Shown here one piece after another: positions 9,612 to 18,923 of a DNA stretch of 64,000 nucleotides. The stretch lies in contig NZ_RCCH01000005.1 in NCBI RefSeq assembly GCF_003663945.1, positions 265,665 through 329,664 of the forward strand, given 5' to 3'. Under the pieces are notes generated by a model. It was given only the letters and a program-made list of their open reading frames with translations, was not told the DNA's origin and did no database searches. Each line of letters begins with the position of its first letter. Positions within the stretch are counted from its first letter, which is position 1. Made by a program: the position numbers and the translations under genes. This DNA is from Lacinutrix venerupis. GTDB taxonomy: Bacteria; Bacteroidota; Bacteroidia; Flavobacteriales; Flavobacteriaceae.

Positions 9612-10245
9612 CTTTATCTTTAGATTTTAACTCTTGAGCATCATTAACATTTAAAGCTTTTATTTTTTCTCTTGTTACTGCTTTGTAATATGCTGCACGA
9701 CTTAAAGGTTCATACTCTTCGGTTTCACCTAATAATACAAGATCCTCACTTTTATTTTTACGGTAGCTAAATTGAGCTAAATTTCCTGTTCTTGTGCAAA
9801 CGGCATGTACTTTAGTAACATATTCTGCAGTTGCCATTAAATTTGGCATAGGACCAAATGGATTACCTTTAAAATCCATATCTAAGCCAGCAACAATTAC
9901 TCGAATACCTTTATTTGCTAAATCGTTGCAAATGCGTACAATCTCGTCATCAAAAAATTGAGCTTCATCTATACCAACTACATCACAACCGTCTGCTAAA
10001 ATAGGAATATTAGCTGCAGCAGGTACTGGTGTAGAGCGTATTTCGTTTGCATCGTGAGAGACCACCATTTCGTCGTCATAACGAACATCTATTGCAGGTT
10101 TAAAAATCTCAACTTTTTGTTTTGCAAATTGAGCACGTTTTAGTCTGCGAATTAGTTCTTCGGTTTTTCCAGAGAACATAGATCCGCAAATAACTTCAAT
10201 CCAACCAAATTGTTCTTTTTGATTTACTGTATTTTCAAGAAACAT
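9604..10245 (-). CDS. tdk: Thymidine kinase (type II)
   Basis: A 213-residue enzyme that phosphorylates thymidine to dTMP in nucleoside salvage. The P-loop is GSMFSGKT (residues 21-28), and the catalytic DEAQFF motif is near residues 92-97. The lasso region carries only one of the four usual zinc-binding cysteines: the first CxxC reads CTRTG and the second pair reads PLSRAAY. This looks like the zinc-less form I recall from other Bacteroidota. The last 20 residues are charged and overlap the alr start. Confidence 0.94.
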   Translation of the reverse strand: MFLENTVNQKEQFGWIEVICGSMFSGKTEELIRRLKRAQFAKQKVEIFKPAIDVRYDDEMVVSHDANEIRSTPVPAAANIPILADGCDVVGIDEAQFFDDEIVRICNDLANKGIRVIVAGLDMDFKGNPFGPMPNLMATAEYVTKVHAVCTRTGNLAQFSYRKNKSEDLVLLGETEEYEPLSRAAYYKAVTREKIKALNVNDAQELKSKDKDA

Positions 10246-10264
10246 TTCGTAATTTTATCAAACA

Positions 10265-10284
10265 AACGAGATAAATTTCTCGTT
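10265..10284. promoter_or_regulatory. 7-6-7 inverted repeat in the tdk leader
   Basis: Perfect repeat AACGAGA / TCTCGTT separated by 6 nt, 20 nt upstream of the tdk ATG and just downstream of the -7-like box at 10300-10307. It could be an operator or a leader hairpin; no regulator is identified. Confidence 0.35.
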
Positions 10285-10299
10285 GCTATAAAGGTGGCT

Positions 10300-10307
10300 C
10301 AAATTTA
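10300..10307 (-). promoter_or_regulatory. Candidate tdk-alr promoter -7 element
   Basis: TAAATTTG on the minus strand matches TAnnTTTG, 55 nt before the tdk start. No -33 element was found at proper spacing. Confidence 0.35.
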
Positions 10308-10364
10308 TTAAAAATCTAAGGCCTAAATTGTATAAATTTCAATAATTATAAAAAATTTAATTTT

Positions 10365-11093
10365 ATGAAGAAGAAATTAGAATCCGAATTAATGAGTATT
10401 GCTCATAAGATTCTTAAACTAAAAGGAAAAGAGGATGTAAATAAAATGCATACAGAAGTGGCTGCTTTATACGAAAAACTTACAGTTTTAAAATTTGCAC
10501 AAGAGAATTTTGAGGAAGATTTGCCAACTATAGGCAACGACTCTTCGTTCTTTGGTATGTTAGATACCGCATTTAACAATACGGTAAGCGATAATATTGA
10601 GGTTGGAAATAAAACCTATGTTAATGTAGATGAGCGCGATGACGAAGAAATAATGGAGCCTTTAATGGAGAAAATTAAAGACATGGTTGCGCAAATGCCA
10701 CAAGAAACGCAACAGGTTGATGATGTTTTTGAAGCTATTAAACCTAAATACCATAAAAATGATTTTGAAGAAATAACAGCAGATTTCGATAAAATACCTG
10801 TATTCGATAAAGTTAGTGATGTTAAACCTCCAGAAAAGAAATCTTTAAACGATAAATTAAAATCACGTGGTTTAAGTATAGGTTTAAATGATAAATTAGC
10901 TTTTATTAAACATTTGTTTGATGGGAAAAATGTGGAATACGATCGTGTTATTTCGCAATTAAACACAATGACTAGTTTTAATGAAGCTAAAAATTTTATT
11001 GAAACTACTGTAAAACCAGATTATGAGTCTTGGGAATCTAAAGAGGAATATACGGAGCGTTTTATGGAGATTATTGAGGCTAGATTTAATTAA
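10365..11093 (+). CDS. Conserved hypothetical flavobacterial protein
   Basis: A 242-residue, soluble, acidic protein with no signal peptide or membrane span. The N-terminal 50 residues are heptad-rich and may form a coiled coil (LESELMSIAHKILKLKG). The middle (about 80-165) is acidic and proline-containing and probably flexible. The C-terminal 80 residues are predicted helical (LNDKLAFIKHLFDGKNVEYD and onward) and look the most conserved. I recall closely similar proteins of unknown function in other flavobacteria. It diverges from tdk and is followed after 8 nt by the DoxX-like gene. No function is assigned. Confidence 0.8.
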   Translation: MKKKLESELMSIAHKILKLKGKEDVNKMHTEVAALYEKLTVLKFAQENFEEDLPTIGNDSSFFGMLDTAFNNTVSDNIEVGNKTYVNVDERDDEEIMEPLMEKIKDMVAQMPQETQQVDDVFEAIKPKYHKNDFEEITADFDKIPVFDKVSDVKPPEKKSLNDKLKSRGLSIGLNDKLAFIKHLFDGKNVEYDRVISQLNTMTSFNEAKNFIETTVKPDYESWESKEEYTERFMEIIEARFN

Positions 11094-11101
11094 ATTTTAG
11101 A

Positions 11102-11470
11102 ATGAAAATTCAAAAAATAATTTATTGGGTTTCTACACTCTTTGTTTGTGGTGTTTTTTTATTTTCTGCAACTATGTACTTTACCAAATACAGTATGGTA
11201 GAAGGTTTTTTTAAGGCACTTAACCATCCTACGTATTTAATCTATCCTTTAGCTAGCTTAAAAATTATTGGTGTAATAGTAATTTTATTACGTAAAAATA
11301 ATTGGTTAACAGAATGGGCGTATGCAGGATTCTTTTTTAATGCTATTTTAGCAAGTGCCGCACATTTTAATGCAAACCATGATATTGGTTTATCTTATTT
11401 TGTTATTCCTTTTATTTTAGTCTCTTATTTTTTAGGTAAAAAAGTAAGAGGTAATGTAATTAATAATTAA
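11102..11470 (+). CDS. DoxX-like small membrane protein
   Basis: A 122-residue integral membrane protein with four predicted helices (about 6-28, 47-63, 69-88, 97-113). The pattern FLFSATMYF near residue 20 and HPTYLIYPLASLKIIG resemble the DoxX-like (DUF4870/DoxX_2) family. The molecular role is unknown. It starts 8 nt after the preceding gene, and its stop overlaps the convergent DUF11 gene by 11 nt. Confidence 0.7.
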   Translation: MKIQKIIYWVSTLFVCGVFLFSATMYFTKYSMVEGFFKALNHPTYLIYPLASLKIIGVIVILLRKNNWLTEWAYAGFFFNAILASAAHFNANHDIGLSYFVIPFILVSYFLGKKVRGNVINN

Positions 11471-14400
11471 GGTATAACCAGCCAACAAAAGGTCTATTTA
11501 TTGTGTCTATAGTAATACTATAATAGTAAGTTCCTACTGGTAGTAAATTACCTGAATTTGGAGAGCCAGTATTAGCAATACCATTCCAATTATTTTTATA
11601 GTTATTGGTTTCGAATACTAACTTACCGTAGCGATTAAAAATTTTCACATTATTTTCAGGATAATCTTCAATACAATTTATAGTAAACATTTCGTTATCT
11701 CCATCATTATTTGGCGATATACCTTGAGAAATTTTTAAACAATCATTTACAGTTACTTCTGCAGAATCTTCATTGTTTGTCTCATCTCTATCAATTTCTG
11801 TTACACCAGATAAAGAAGCTATATTCAGCAAGTTGTTAGATGAAATTACCTGTGCTGTTATATTTAATGTTTCAGATTGATTAGCTATTAAGTTAGGTAA
11901 ACTCCAGAGAAAAGTATTACTGTTATATGTACCATATGAAGTATTAAAACTTGAAATAATATAACCGCTTGGAATACTTTCTAATATTGAAACATCTGTA
12001 GCATTAGTTGTACCTACATTTGTTGCAGTAATTGTAAATGTTACAGTCTCTCCAATACTTACAAGTTGTGGAGATACAGATTTTAAAACTTCAATATCTA
12101 CATCGGTTTCTAAAATAATTACTTCGGCTGTGTCTTCATTATTTGTAAGGTCTCTATCTGTTTGTGTAACACTGTTTAAACTAGCAACATTTAATAAGTT
12201 ATTATCTGCTACAATCTGGGCAACAATAGTTAACGTTTCAGTTTGGTTAGGTAATAAATTATTTAAACTCCATAAATACGTTGTGCTATCATAACTTCCT
12301 GTACTAACAGAAGCCGATATAAACTGATAACCGCTAGGTAAATTTTCTAATATTGAAATGTTTGTGGCTTCAGAAGTTCCAAGGTTCGAAGCATTAATGG
12401 TAAAGGTTACATTTTCTCCTACAAAAGCTTGTGTTGGCAATACAGATTTTAATACTTCAATATCCACATTTGTATTATCTGCAATAACATCTAAACTTGC
12501 GCTAGCTAAAGAGGAATCAATATTGTTTTGATCTGTAAAATTATCGTTATTATTTAAATAATTACCAATAATAGTCGAGGTTACCGGTACCGCAAATGTA
12601 CAAGTTGCTACACCACTAGGAAATATTAAATCGTTTACCATTATACTTGTATCACCACTATTTCCAGAAAAAGTAGCAGTACAACCATTGCTTTGTGTCC
12701 AAGTTATTGGACCGGAAATAGTTAATCCGTTAGGGAGATTATCGGTAAAATCTATATTATTTTGTGCGGGATTTCCAGCTAAATTATTAACCGTAAATTC
12801 TAATATACTTTCTTGCCCAACAATAATTTGGTTAGGTGTAAAAGATTTTACAACGCTAGGAGCAATAACCTGTACATTACTAATAGAAATATTAGTTTCA
12901 ATAGTTAATTCTTGATTATCACTTGGGTTTGGTATTGCTTGTGCATTATTAGAAAAAGCACCACCATAACTTGGAGCGGTAACAGGAATTATAATTTGTA
13001 TTGTTGATGCGGCATCCATATTAGGTATTACTCCTGTTATAGTATTTCCTGACGTTGTAAATGTGGTACAACTTGCATTACCATTAGTAACAGCGCAAGT
13101 AGGTGTACCATTAATTGTAAATTCACTTCCTATAATATCTTGAAAATCTATGTTAATAGCATTAGAACTTGTATTACTGTTTGTAATGTCTATAATCCAA
13201 TTAAAATTTTGGTTTACAACAACTTGAGTAAACTGTGGATACGTTTGTACTATTAAATCTACACATGGTGCAAAATAAGTTACCACACTTTGTTGGTTAT
13301 TAGTTAGGTTAGAATCTTGTATGCTATCAACACTATTAATTCTAGCTCCATTTGTTACAGGTATTGCATTATTAGAACATTCTGGTTGCCAGTCTACAAC
13401 TACTTCAAAAGTAATTGAGCTTTGGGCAGGTAAAGTATAATTGTCTTCAGGAGCAATGCTCCAAAACACATCTTCTAATCCGCCTTGAGGAAGTCCATCC
13501 ATTTCAATACCAATATTTGCGTTATTAATTGTAGGACATGTTGCTGTGCCAGTTGTGGAGATGCAATTTACAGATACTAAAGCAGCTGTTGCAAGTGTAT
13601 TAGCTCCAACAGGCATATAGTCTATAATTTCTACTATTGCATCTGTATCTGTATTTGGATTAGTAGCAGTAATCTCGTAGGTAACAGGTTGCCAGCCCAC
13701 AGTATTAGTATTATCACTTCCTAATGGTAAAATTGGGTTTGTTTGTGTTTTTGTAATTTGTAAGTCTACTATATCTTCAGGATCACAAATTGATAGAGGT
13801 GGCAAAATCACAAAATCGCTTTCAGCATTATTTGCAGTATTACTTTCTAGAACATTGGTATCTAAAAGGTTAGCACCACTTCTTACATGTCCTTCCGAAG
13901 CTATTGGAGTACCTGTAGAACAATTGTCTGGTTCCAAGAATTTTACAACTGTAGTAAAAGTTATAGTTGTATTTGCGGGTACAATAAAATTGCTTGTAGT
14001 CCAAAAAATATCTTGATCTGTAATAGTAAAATCGTTACAAGTTATGGGTCCAGTAGTAGCATCGCAGGTAACAGACACTATGTCCCACTCTATATTTACA
14101 GATAAATTTTGAAGAAAAAACCGACCAAAGCCATCTAGTGGTCCATTATTACAAGCAATGGTTTCAAAAGTAATTTCTTCATCCCAATTTACCATTTGTG
14201 TTGGTAAAGGTGTTATTTGTGTAGTTTCAATACATAAATCTGTTGTTGCACAAACAGAGGTCTCGATAAGTTGTGTAAAAACAGTGTTAGAGTTGTTAGA
14301 CGATTGGTTAGCATGAGGAATTTCAATATGAATATAACTATCTATTGCCAAAGGCGCAATATCTATACTGCAGGCAGGTTCTAAATATTTATATACTACC

Positions 14401-15236
14401 TCAAAACTTAAAGAGCTATTAGCATTAAACAAAATAGGATCATCATAAAGAAAAAGTGAAGTGTATTGAGGGCTAGCGGTAGAAACAAGAGTAGTTAATT
14501 GTGGTAAACTAGAAACATCTGGACATATGGTGCCATTGGTTCCATTTAAGCAAGATATAGACTCAAACTGCACGTTTGGAACTCCAAAATTTATAGCATT
14601 AGCTAGTTGTAATCTGCCAGAAAAACTATCTAAAGGAAACGCAATACTACTGTTATTAGTTATAGTAAATTGATAGGTAACCGTATCATCCCAATTAGAA
14701 ATACCTGTACCTTCAGGTGGTGAAACTTGAGAATAGACAACAGAAAAATCAATAGGCAAATCATTAACATCTATAGATATTATAGATTGGTTGTTAGAGT
14801 TGTTGTTATCTGTAGTGCCACTTGGTGGAAAAACAGTAACATTAGTTGCAATCCCACCTGGAGAAATAGGAGCACGAACGTTTACTAACACCTCTACACT
14901 AGAGTTACTTGGCATATTTGCAATAGTTCCTGTAAGTGTATTACCAGCAAAAACCAAATTCGATACATCACTTGCACCTCCATTTTGGTTTTGTCCCATA
15001 GCTGTAAAATAACTAACATTTGTACTTAGCGTTTGAGAAAATGTAGCATTGCTTACTGCGTTTCCAGAATTTAAAATAGTTATTAAATATTGAAAATCTT
15101 GAAAGATATTAACTTGCGAAACAGAAGTATTAGATAAATTCTGGGCTTCTACCACAATAGATAAATCTGTAGTTTGTGCTTTTACACTAAAAAATGAAAA
15201 ATAAAATAATAGTAAGCAAATAGCGATTTTTTGCAT
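11460..15236 (-). CDS. Giant DUF11-repeat surface protein with type B T9SS sorting domain
   Basis: 1258 residues. A signal peptide (MQKIAICLLLFYFSFFSVKAQ) leads a long array of beta-sandwich DUF11-like repeats rich in Asn, Thr and Ser. The last two repeats are near copies (see 11736-12467). The C-terminal 90 residues are the gliding-motility-associated CHU_C type sorting domain: ISPNNDGDNE, then VKIFNRYGKLVFE, NNWNGIAN and GTYYYSI. The protein should pass the outer membrane by T9SS and lie on the cell surface, probably as an adhesin-like stalk; no enzymatic domain is seen. It is a single-gene unit with no clear promoter box. Confidence 0.88.
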   Translation of the reverse strand: MQKIAICLLLFYFSFFSVKAQTTDLSIVVEAQNLSNTSVSQVNIFQDFQYLITILNSGNAVSNATFSQTLSTNVSYFTAMGQNQNGGASDVSNLVFAGNTLTGTIANMPSNSSVEVLVNVRAPISPGGIATNVTVFPPSGTTDNNNSNNQSIISIDVNDLPIDFSVVYSQVSPPEGTGISNWDDTVTYQFTITNNSSIAFPLDSFSGRLQLANAINFGVPNVQFESISCLNGTNGTICPDVSSLPQLTTLVSTASPQYTSLFLYDDPILFNANSSLSFEVVYKYLEPACSIDIAPLAIDSYIHIEIPHANQSSNNSNTVFTQLIETSVCATTDLCIETTQITPLPTQMVNWDEEITFETIACNNGPLDGFGRFFLQNLSVNIEWDIVSVTCDATTGPITCNDFTITDQDIFWTTSNFIVPANTTITFTTVVKFLEPDNCSTGTPIASEGHVRSGANLLDTNVLESNTANNAESDFVILPPLSICDPEDIVDLQITKTQTNPILPLGSDNTNTVGWQPVTYEITATNPNTDTDAIVEIIDYMPVGANTLATAALVSVNCISTTGTATCPTINNANIGIEMDGLPQGGLEDVFWSIAPEDNYTLPAQSSITFEVVVDWQPECSNNAIPVTNGARINSVDSIQDSNLTNNQQSVVTYFAPCVDLIVQTYPQFTQVVVNQNFNWIIDITNSNTSSNAINIDFQDIIGSEFTINGTPTCAVTNGNASCTTFTTSGNTITGVIPNMDAASTIQIIIPVTAPSYGGAFSNNAQAIPNPSDNQELTIETNISISNVQVIAPSVVKSFTPNQIIVGQESILEFTVNNLAGNPAQNNIDFTDNLPNGLTISGPITWTQSNGCTATFSGNSGDTSIMVNDLIFPSGVATCTFAVPVTSTIIGNYLNNNDNFTDQNNIDSSLASASLDVIADNTNVDIEVLKSVLPTQAFVGENVTFTINASNLGTSEATNISILENLPSGYQFISASVSTGSYDSTTYLWSLNNLLPNQTETLTIVAQIVADNNLLNVASLNSVTQTDRDLTNNEDTAEVIILETDVDIEVLKSVSPQLVSIGETVTFTITATNVGTTNATDVSILESIPSGYIISSFNTSYGTYNSNTFLWSLPNLIANQSETLNITAQVISSNNLLNIASLSGVTEIDRDETNNEDSAEVTVNDCLKISQGISPNNDGDNEMFTINCIEDYPENNVKIFNRYGKLVFETNNYKNNWNGIANTGSPNSGNLLPVGTYYYSITIDTINRPFVGWLYLNY
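11736..12467 (-). repeat. Two tandem 366-nt DUF11 repeats within the surface protein
   Basis: Each copy codes for about 122 residues and begins VDIEVLKSV. Shared landmarks are GE.VTFTI.A.N.GT, ILE..PSGY, SL.NL..NQ.ETL.I.AQ and D.TNNED.AEV. The copies have diverged at the DNA level, so this is an old duplication. Confidence 0.8.
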
Positions 15237-15274
15237 TGGTTGGTTTTATTAGTAGATGACAATTTAATAAAAGG

Positions 15275-15308
15275 TTGCGTATAAAACATATAAAAGATTG
15301 TAAATTTG
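15275..15308 (+). promoter_or_regulatory. Candidate rsmI promoter
   Basis: TTG at 15275-15277 is followed after 23 nt by TAAATTTG (15301-15308), fitting the Bacteroidota TTG / TAnnTTTG pattern. The ATG is at 15328. Confidence 0.5.
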
Positions 15309-15327
15309 AAATTATAAGCAAGTAATA

Positions 15328-15999
15328 ATGAGTAAACTCTATATAGTACCAACACCTATTGGAAACCTTGAAGATATTACCTTTAGAGCGGTTTCGGTTT
15401 TAAAATCTTCAGATTCAATTTTAGCCGAAGACACTAGAACTTCAGGTAAATTATTAAAACATTTTGAGATTAAAACACCAATGCAAAGTCACCACATGCA
15501 TAACGAGCATAAAATGGTAGAGCGTTTGGTAGAGCGTATTAAAAACGGAGAAACTATTGCGCTTATTAGCGACGCAGGAACACCAGCCATTAGCGATCCT
15601 GGTTTTTTGCTAACACGAGCTTGTGTAGAAAATGGAATTGAAGTAGACTGTTTGCCTGGCGCTACAGCCTTTGTACCTGCATTAGTAAATTCTGGTTTGC
15701 CAAACGATAAGTTTGTTTTCGAAGGTTTTTTACCTGTAAAAAAAGGAAGGCAAACACGCTTAAAATTACTAGCCGAAGAATCCCGAACCATTATTTTTTA
15801 CGAGAGCCCACATAAACTCATAAAAACACTTGGACATTTTTGTGAATATTTTGGAGAAGATAGGCCAGTTTCTGTATCAAGAGAACTCACCAAGCTGTTC
15901 GAAGAAACCATTAGAGGTACTGCCAAAGATGTTTTAACACATTACACAAACAAGCCACCAAAAGGAGAAATTGTAATTGTAGTTGGTGGGAAAAAGTAA
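15328..15999 (+). CDS. rsmI: 16S rRNA (cytidine-1402 2'-O)-methyltransferase
   Basis: A 223-residue tetrapyrrole-methylase-fold enzyme that methylates the ribose of C1402 in 16S rRNA. Diagnostic motifs are the N-terminal PTPIGNLEDITFRA (residues 7-20), AEDTRTSGKLL, SDAGTPAISDPG (SAM pocket) and FEGFLPVKKGRQ. The family often has a further C-terminal helical region; this one ends at GEIVIVVGGKK, the short form. It diverges from the DUF11 gene and stands alone. Confidence 0.95.
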   Translation: MSKLYIVPTPIGNLEDITFRAVSVLKSSDSILAEDTRTSGKLLKHFEIKTPMQSHHMHNEHKMVERLVERIKNGETIALISDAGTPAISDPGFLLTRACVENGIEVDCLPGATAFVPALVNSGLPNDKFVFEGFLPVKKGRQTRLKLLAEESRTIIFYESPHKLIKTLGHFCEYFGEDRPVSVSRELTKLFEETIRGTAKDVLTHYTNKPPKGEIVIVVGGKK

Positions 16000-16053
16000 T
16001 AACATCAAAACTTTAAGCTATAATTAATATAAAATAAAAATTGCTTTTATAAC

Positions 16054-16071
16054 TTCAGTTTCTAAACTGAA
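16054..16071 (+). promoter_or_regulatory. Perfect 8-bp palindrome next to a start codon
   Basis: TTCAGTTT-CT-AAACTGAA ends 4 nt before the ATG at 16076. It could be an operator for a dimeric regulator, or a hairpin that covers the ribosome-binding region. Confidence 0.4.
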
Positions 16072-16075
16072 AATT

Positions 16076-17368
16076 ATGAAAACCAAACATTATAACGTCT
16101 TCGTTATTGGTTCCGGAATTGCTGGACAAACTGTTGCAAAAGCATGTGTAAAACAAAAATTAACCGTTGCTATTGCCGATAATCGAGAGTTTGGTGGTAC
16201 TTGCGCCAATAGAGGTTGTGATCCTAAAAAAATAGTCATTCAGTTTTCTGCATTATTAGAACAGTCTCAACGCTTAGAAAAAATAGGTGTTTCAAAACTC
16301 CCAAAAATAAGTTGGAAAAAAGTACAGCAATTTAAAACACAGTTTGTTGAAGATATTCCGGTAGAAACTGAAGAGAGTTTTAAAAAATTAAATATAGATT
16401 TATATCACCAATCACCAGAATTTATTAATGAAAATGAAATTTTGGTTGAAGGGAAAACTATTACAGCAGATTACTTTGTAATTGCCACAGGCAGAACACC
16501 AAGAGTATTACCTATAAAAGGAAGTAAACATCTAGAAACTAGCGATGCTATTCTTAATCTTAAAAAAATTCCTAAAACAGCAAGTTTTATTGGCTCTGGC
16601 TACGTAGGTATGGAATTTGCAACAATGCTAGCTATATTAGGTTGCAAGGTTACTATTTTTGAACAAGGAGATAAAGCGCTTTCAAATTTCGATCAATTTT
16701 TAGTAGAAAAATTAAATAAAAATATAAAAATTAAATACGCTTTAAATGGAGAAAAGATGCGTCATAAAAGCCGAAAAGTTTTTAATACAGCAGGAAGAAT
16801 ACCTTCTGTAAAAGATTTAAAATTAGACAATGCAAATATAAAATTAGACGAAACAGGAATTGTAGTAAACGATTTTCTTCAAAGTACAACCAATAAAAAA
16901 GTCTATGCTTGTGGCGATGTATCTAGTTTATCTTTACCGCTAACACCACTTTCCGGTTTGCAAGGCTATATAGTTGGAGAAAATATAATAAATAATAATA
17001 AAAAGGAATTTCAATTTCCTGTGGTTCCATCAACTGTATTTACTCAACCTAATTTATCTAGTATTGGTTTGCAGGAAGATGAAGCAAAAAAACGCTATAA
17101 AAACATTTTAGTTTTTAAAGGAGAAGCAACAGATTGGTTTAATGCCAAAAAATCCAATCAAAATACATACGCTTATAAAATAATAGTAAATAAACGTACT
17201 CAAGAGATTGTGGGTGCACATATCTTAAGTGAACGTGCTAATGAAAATATTAACTTGTTTTCTATGGCAATTTCTAATAAAATGACTGTTTCAGAATTTA
17301 AAAGACTCATTTTCACTTATCCATCTTATAGTAATGATTTAAAGGCTATGTTGGCTGACGAAGATTAA
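16076..17368 (+). CDS. FAD/NAD(P)-dependent disulfide oxidoreductase with shortened NAD domain
   Basis: 430 residues of the class I pyridine nucleotide-disulfide oxidoreductase family (glutathione reductase/mercuric reductase type). Seen are FAD motif GSGIAG (12-17), the redox-active pair in GTCANRGCDPKK, NAD motif GSGYVGMEFA, a second FAD motif in VYACGDVSS and a C-terminal dimerisation domain ending FTYPSYSNDLKAML. Between FDQFLV and VEKLNKNIKIKY the usual helix and strand of the NAD domain seem to be missing, about 22 residues by comparison with remembered homologues (near nt 16700). The reading frame is intact. Activity with NAD(P)H may be altered. It is a single gene with its own terminator. 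Confidence 0.82.
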   Translation: MKTKHYNVFVIGSGIAGQTVAKACVKQKLTVAIADNREFGGTCANRGCDPKKIVIQFSALLEQSQRLEKIGVSKLPKISWKKVQQFKTQFVEDIPVETEESFKKLNIDLYHQSPEFINENEILVEGKTITADYFVIATGRTPRVLPIKGSKHLETSDAILNLKKIPKTASFIGSGYVGMEFATMLAILGCKVTIFEQGDKALSNFDQFLVEKLNKNIKIKYALNGEKMRHKSRKVFNTAGRIPSVKDLKLDNANIKLDETGIVVNDFLQSTTNKKVYACGDVSSLSLPLTPLSGLQGYIVGENIINNNKKEFQFPVVPSTVFTQPNLSSIGLQEDEAKKRYKNILVFKGEATDWFNAKKSNQNTYAYKIIVNKRTQEIVGAHILSERANENINLFSMAISNKMTVSEFKRLIFTYPSYSNDLKAMLADED

Positions 17369-17402
17369 GAAAGAAAAAAATTATTAGTATTAAATATTTT
17401 CA

Positions 17403-17432
17403 AGCCATTTCTATACGAAATGGCTTTTTTAT
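17403..17432 (+). terminator. Rho-independent terminator after the disulfide oxidoreductase
   Basis: Stem GCCATTT / AAATGGC with a 7-nt loop followed by six T, 35 nt beyond the stop at 17368. Confidence 0.85.
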
Positions 17433-17465
17433 TTCATAAATTTAAGCCACAATAAAAACAAAACA

Positions 17466-18167
17466 ATGATTAACAAAAAAGTAAACTCGGTTAACGATGC
17501 TACGAAAGGTATAAGTGATAACATGACGTTTATGCTTGGAGGTTTTGGCTTATCTGGAATTCCAGAAAATGCCATAAAAGCATTAGTTGATAGTGGAATA
17601 AAAGGTTTAACCTGTATTTCTAATAATGCAGGAGTAGATGATTTTGGATTAGGCTTATTATTACAAAAAAAGCAAATAAAAAAAATGGTGTCTTCTTACG
17701 TTGGTGAGAATGATGAGTTCGAACGCCAAATGCTTTCTGGAGAGTTAGATGTAGAATTAATTCCACAAGGTACTTTAGCCGAAAGATGTCGAGCAGCACA
17801 AGCTGGTTTTCCAGCTATTTATACACCTGCAGGTTATGGAACAGAAGTTGCCGAAGGCAAAGAAACTAGAGAGTTCGATGGTAAAATGTATGTTTTAGAA
17901 CACGCATTTAAAGCCGATTTTGCTTTTGTAAAAGCTTGGAAAGGTGATGCAGCCGGAAACTTAATATTTAAAGGTACAGCTAGAAACTTTAATCCAGTAA
18001 TGTGCGGAGCCGCAAAAATTACAGTAGCCGAAGTAGAAGAGTTAGTACCAGTTGGAGAATTAGATCCTAACCAAATACATATTCCAGGCATATTTGTGCA
18101 ACGTATTTTTAAAGGTGAAAATTACGAGAAACGTATAGAACAAAGAACGGTAAGACAAAAAGAGTAA
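17466..18167 (+). CDS. scoA: 3-oxoacid CoA-transferase subunit A
   Basis: A 233-residue alpha subunit of a family I CoA-transferase that moves CoA from succinyl-CoA to acetoacetate or a related 3-oxoacid. The glycine-rich CoA-binding segment [13 protein letters not shown] (residues 23-35) and later CNIP-like, [18 protein letters not shown] and FIYTPAG-like blocks match the family; the C-terminal [13 protein letters not shown] is typical of ScoA. The beta subunit follows 102 nt downstream on the same strand. Acceptor and donor specificity cannot be fixed from sequence, so AtoD-like alternatives remain possible. Confidence 0.9.
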   Translation: MINKKVNSVNDATKGISDNMTFMLGGFGLSGIPENAIKALVDSGIKGLTCISNNAGVDDFGLGLLLQKKQIKKMVSSYVGENDEFERQMLSGELDVELIPQGTLAERCRAAQAGFPAIYTPAGYGTEVAEGKETREFDGKMYVLEHAFKADFAFVKAWKGDAAGNLIFKGTARNFNPVMCGAAKITVAEVEELVPVGELDPNQIHIPGIFVQRIFKGENYEKRIEQRTVRQKE

Positions 18168-18269
18168 ATGTAGTTTCAATTTATTCGTATTTAAGCATGT
18201 AAAACATATTATATGCTTAAAGTAATTAATGAAATTTTCCGCGTAAGCGAAGACAAAAAACAAAATATT

Positions 18270-18923
18270 ATGCTTGACAAAACAGGAATAGCAAAACGTA
18301 TAGCAAAAGAAGTGCAGGATGGTTACTATGTAAATTTAGGAATTGGTATTCCTACTTTAGTAGCAAATTATGTGCGAGAGGATATAGAAGTAGAATTTCA
18401 AAGTGAAAATGGTGTACTTGGTATGGGACCATTTCCTTTTGAAGGCGAAGAAGATGCCGATATTATTAATGCAGGAAAACAAACCATTACCACATTACCA
18501 GGCGCTAGTTTTTTTGATAGCGCTATGAGTTTCTCGATGATTCGTGGTCAACATGTAGATCTAACTATTTTAGGAGCTATGGAAGTTGCAGAAAATGGAG
18601 ACATAGCAAACTGGAAAATACCAGGAAAAATGGTAAAAGGTATGGGTGGAGCTATGGATTTAGTTGCAAGTGCAGAAAATATTATAGTGGCAATGATGCA
18701 TACTAATAGAGCTGGAGCATCAAAATTGCTAAAAAAATGCTCTTTGCCATTAACAGGTGTTGGTTGTGTTAAAAAAATAGTAACTAATCTTGCGGTTATA
18801 GAAGTAACAGATAAGGGTTTTAAATTATTAGAACGCGCACCAGGAGTTTCTGTAGATGAGATTAAAAAAGCTACAGAAGGTAATTTAATTGTTGAGGGAG
18901 AAATACCAGAAATGAATATTTAA
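18270..18923 (+). CDS. scoB: 3-oxoacid CoA-transferase subunit B
   Basis: A 217-residue beta subunit, partner of the gene at 17466. The catalytic glutamate, which forms the CoA thioester, is in QSENGVLGMGP. The oxyanion segment GIGIPTLVANYV and the GAMEVAENGDIANW block match the family. I chose the ATG at 18270 because the family starts with ML.K..IAKRIA.E; the upstream in-frame ATG at 18213 adds 19 residues unlike the family. Together A and B make the heterodimeric enzyme of ketone-body and branched-chain acid catabolism. Confidence 0.92.
   Translation: MLDKTGIAKRIAKEVQDGYYVNLGIGIPTLVANYVREDIEVEFQSENGVLGMGPFPFEGEEDADIINAGKQTITTLPGASFFDSAMSFSMIRGQHVDLTILGAMEVAENGDIANWKIPGKMVKGMGGAMDLVASAENIIVAMMHTNRAGASKLLKKCSLPLTGVGCVKKIVTNLAVIEVTDKGFKLLERAPGVSVDEIKKATEGNLIVEGEIPEMNI

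Noticed and set aside
11736..12467. Recent mobile or CRISPR-like repeat
   Set aside because: The two copies are diverged protein repeats in frame; no short identical spacer-repeat pattern exists.
17466..18923. ScoAB as glutaconate or propionate CoA-transferase
   Set aside because: The motif blocks ([24 protein letters not shown]) fit succinyl-CoA:3-oxoacid type best, though the substrate is not proven.
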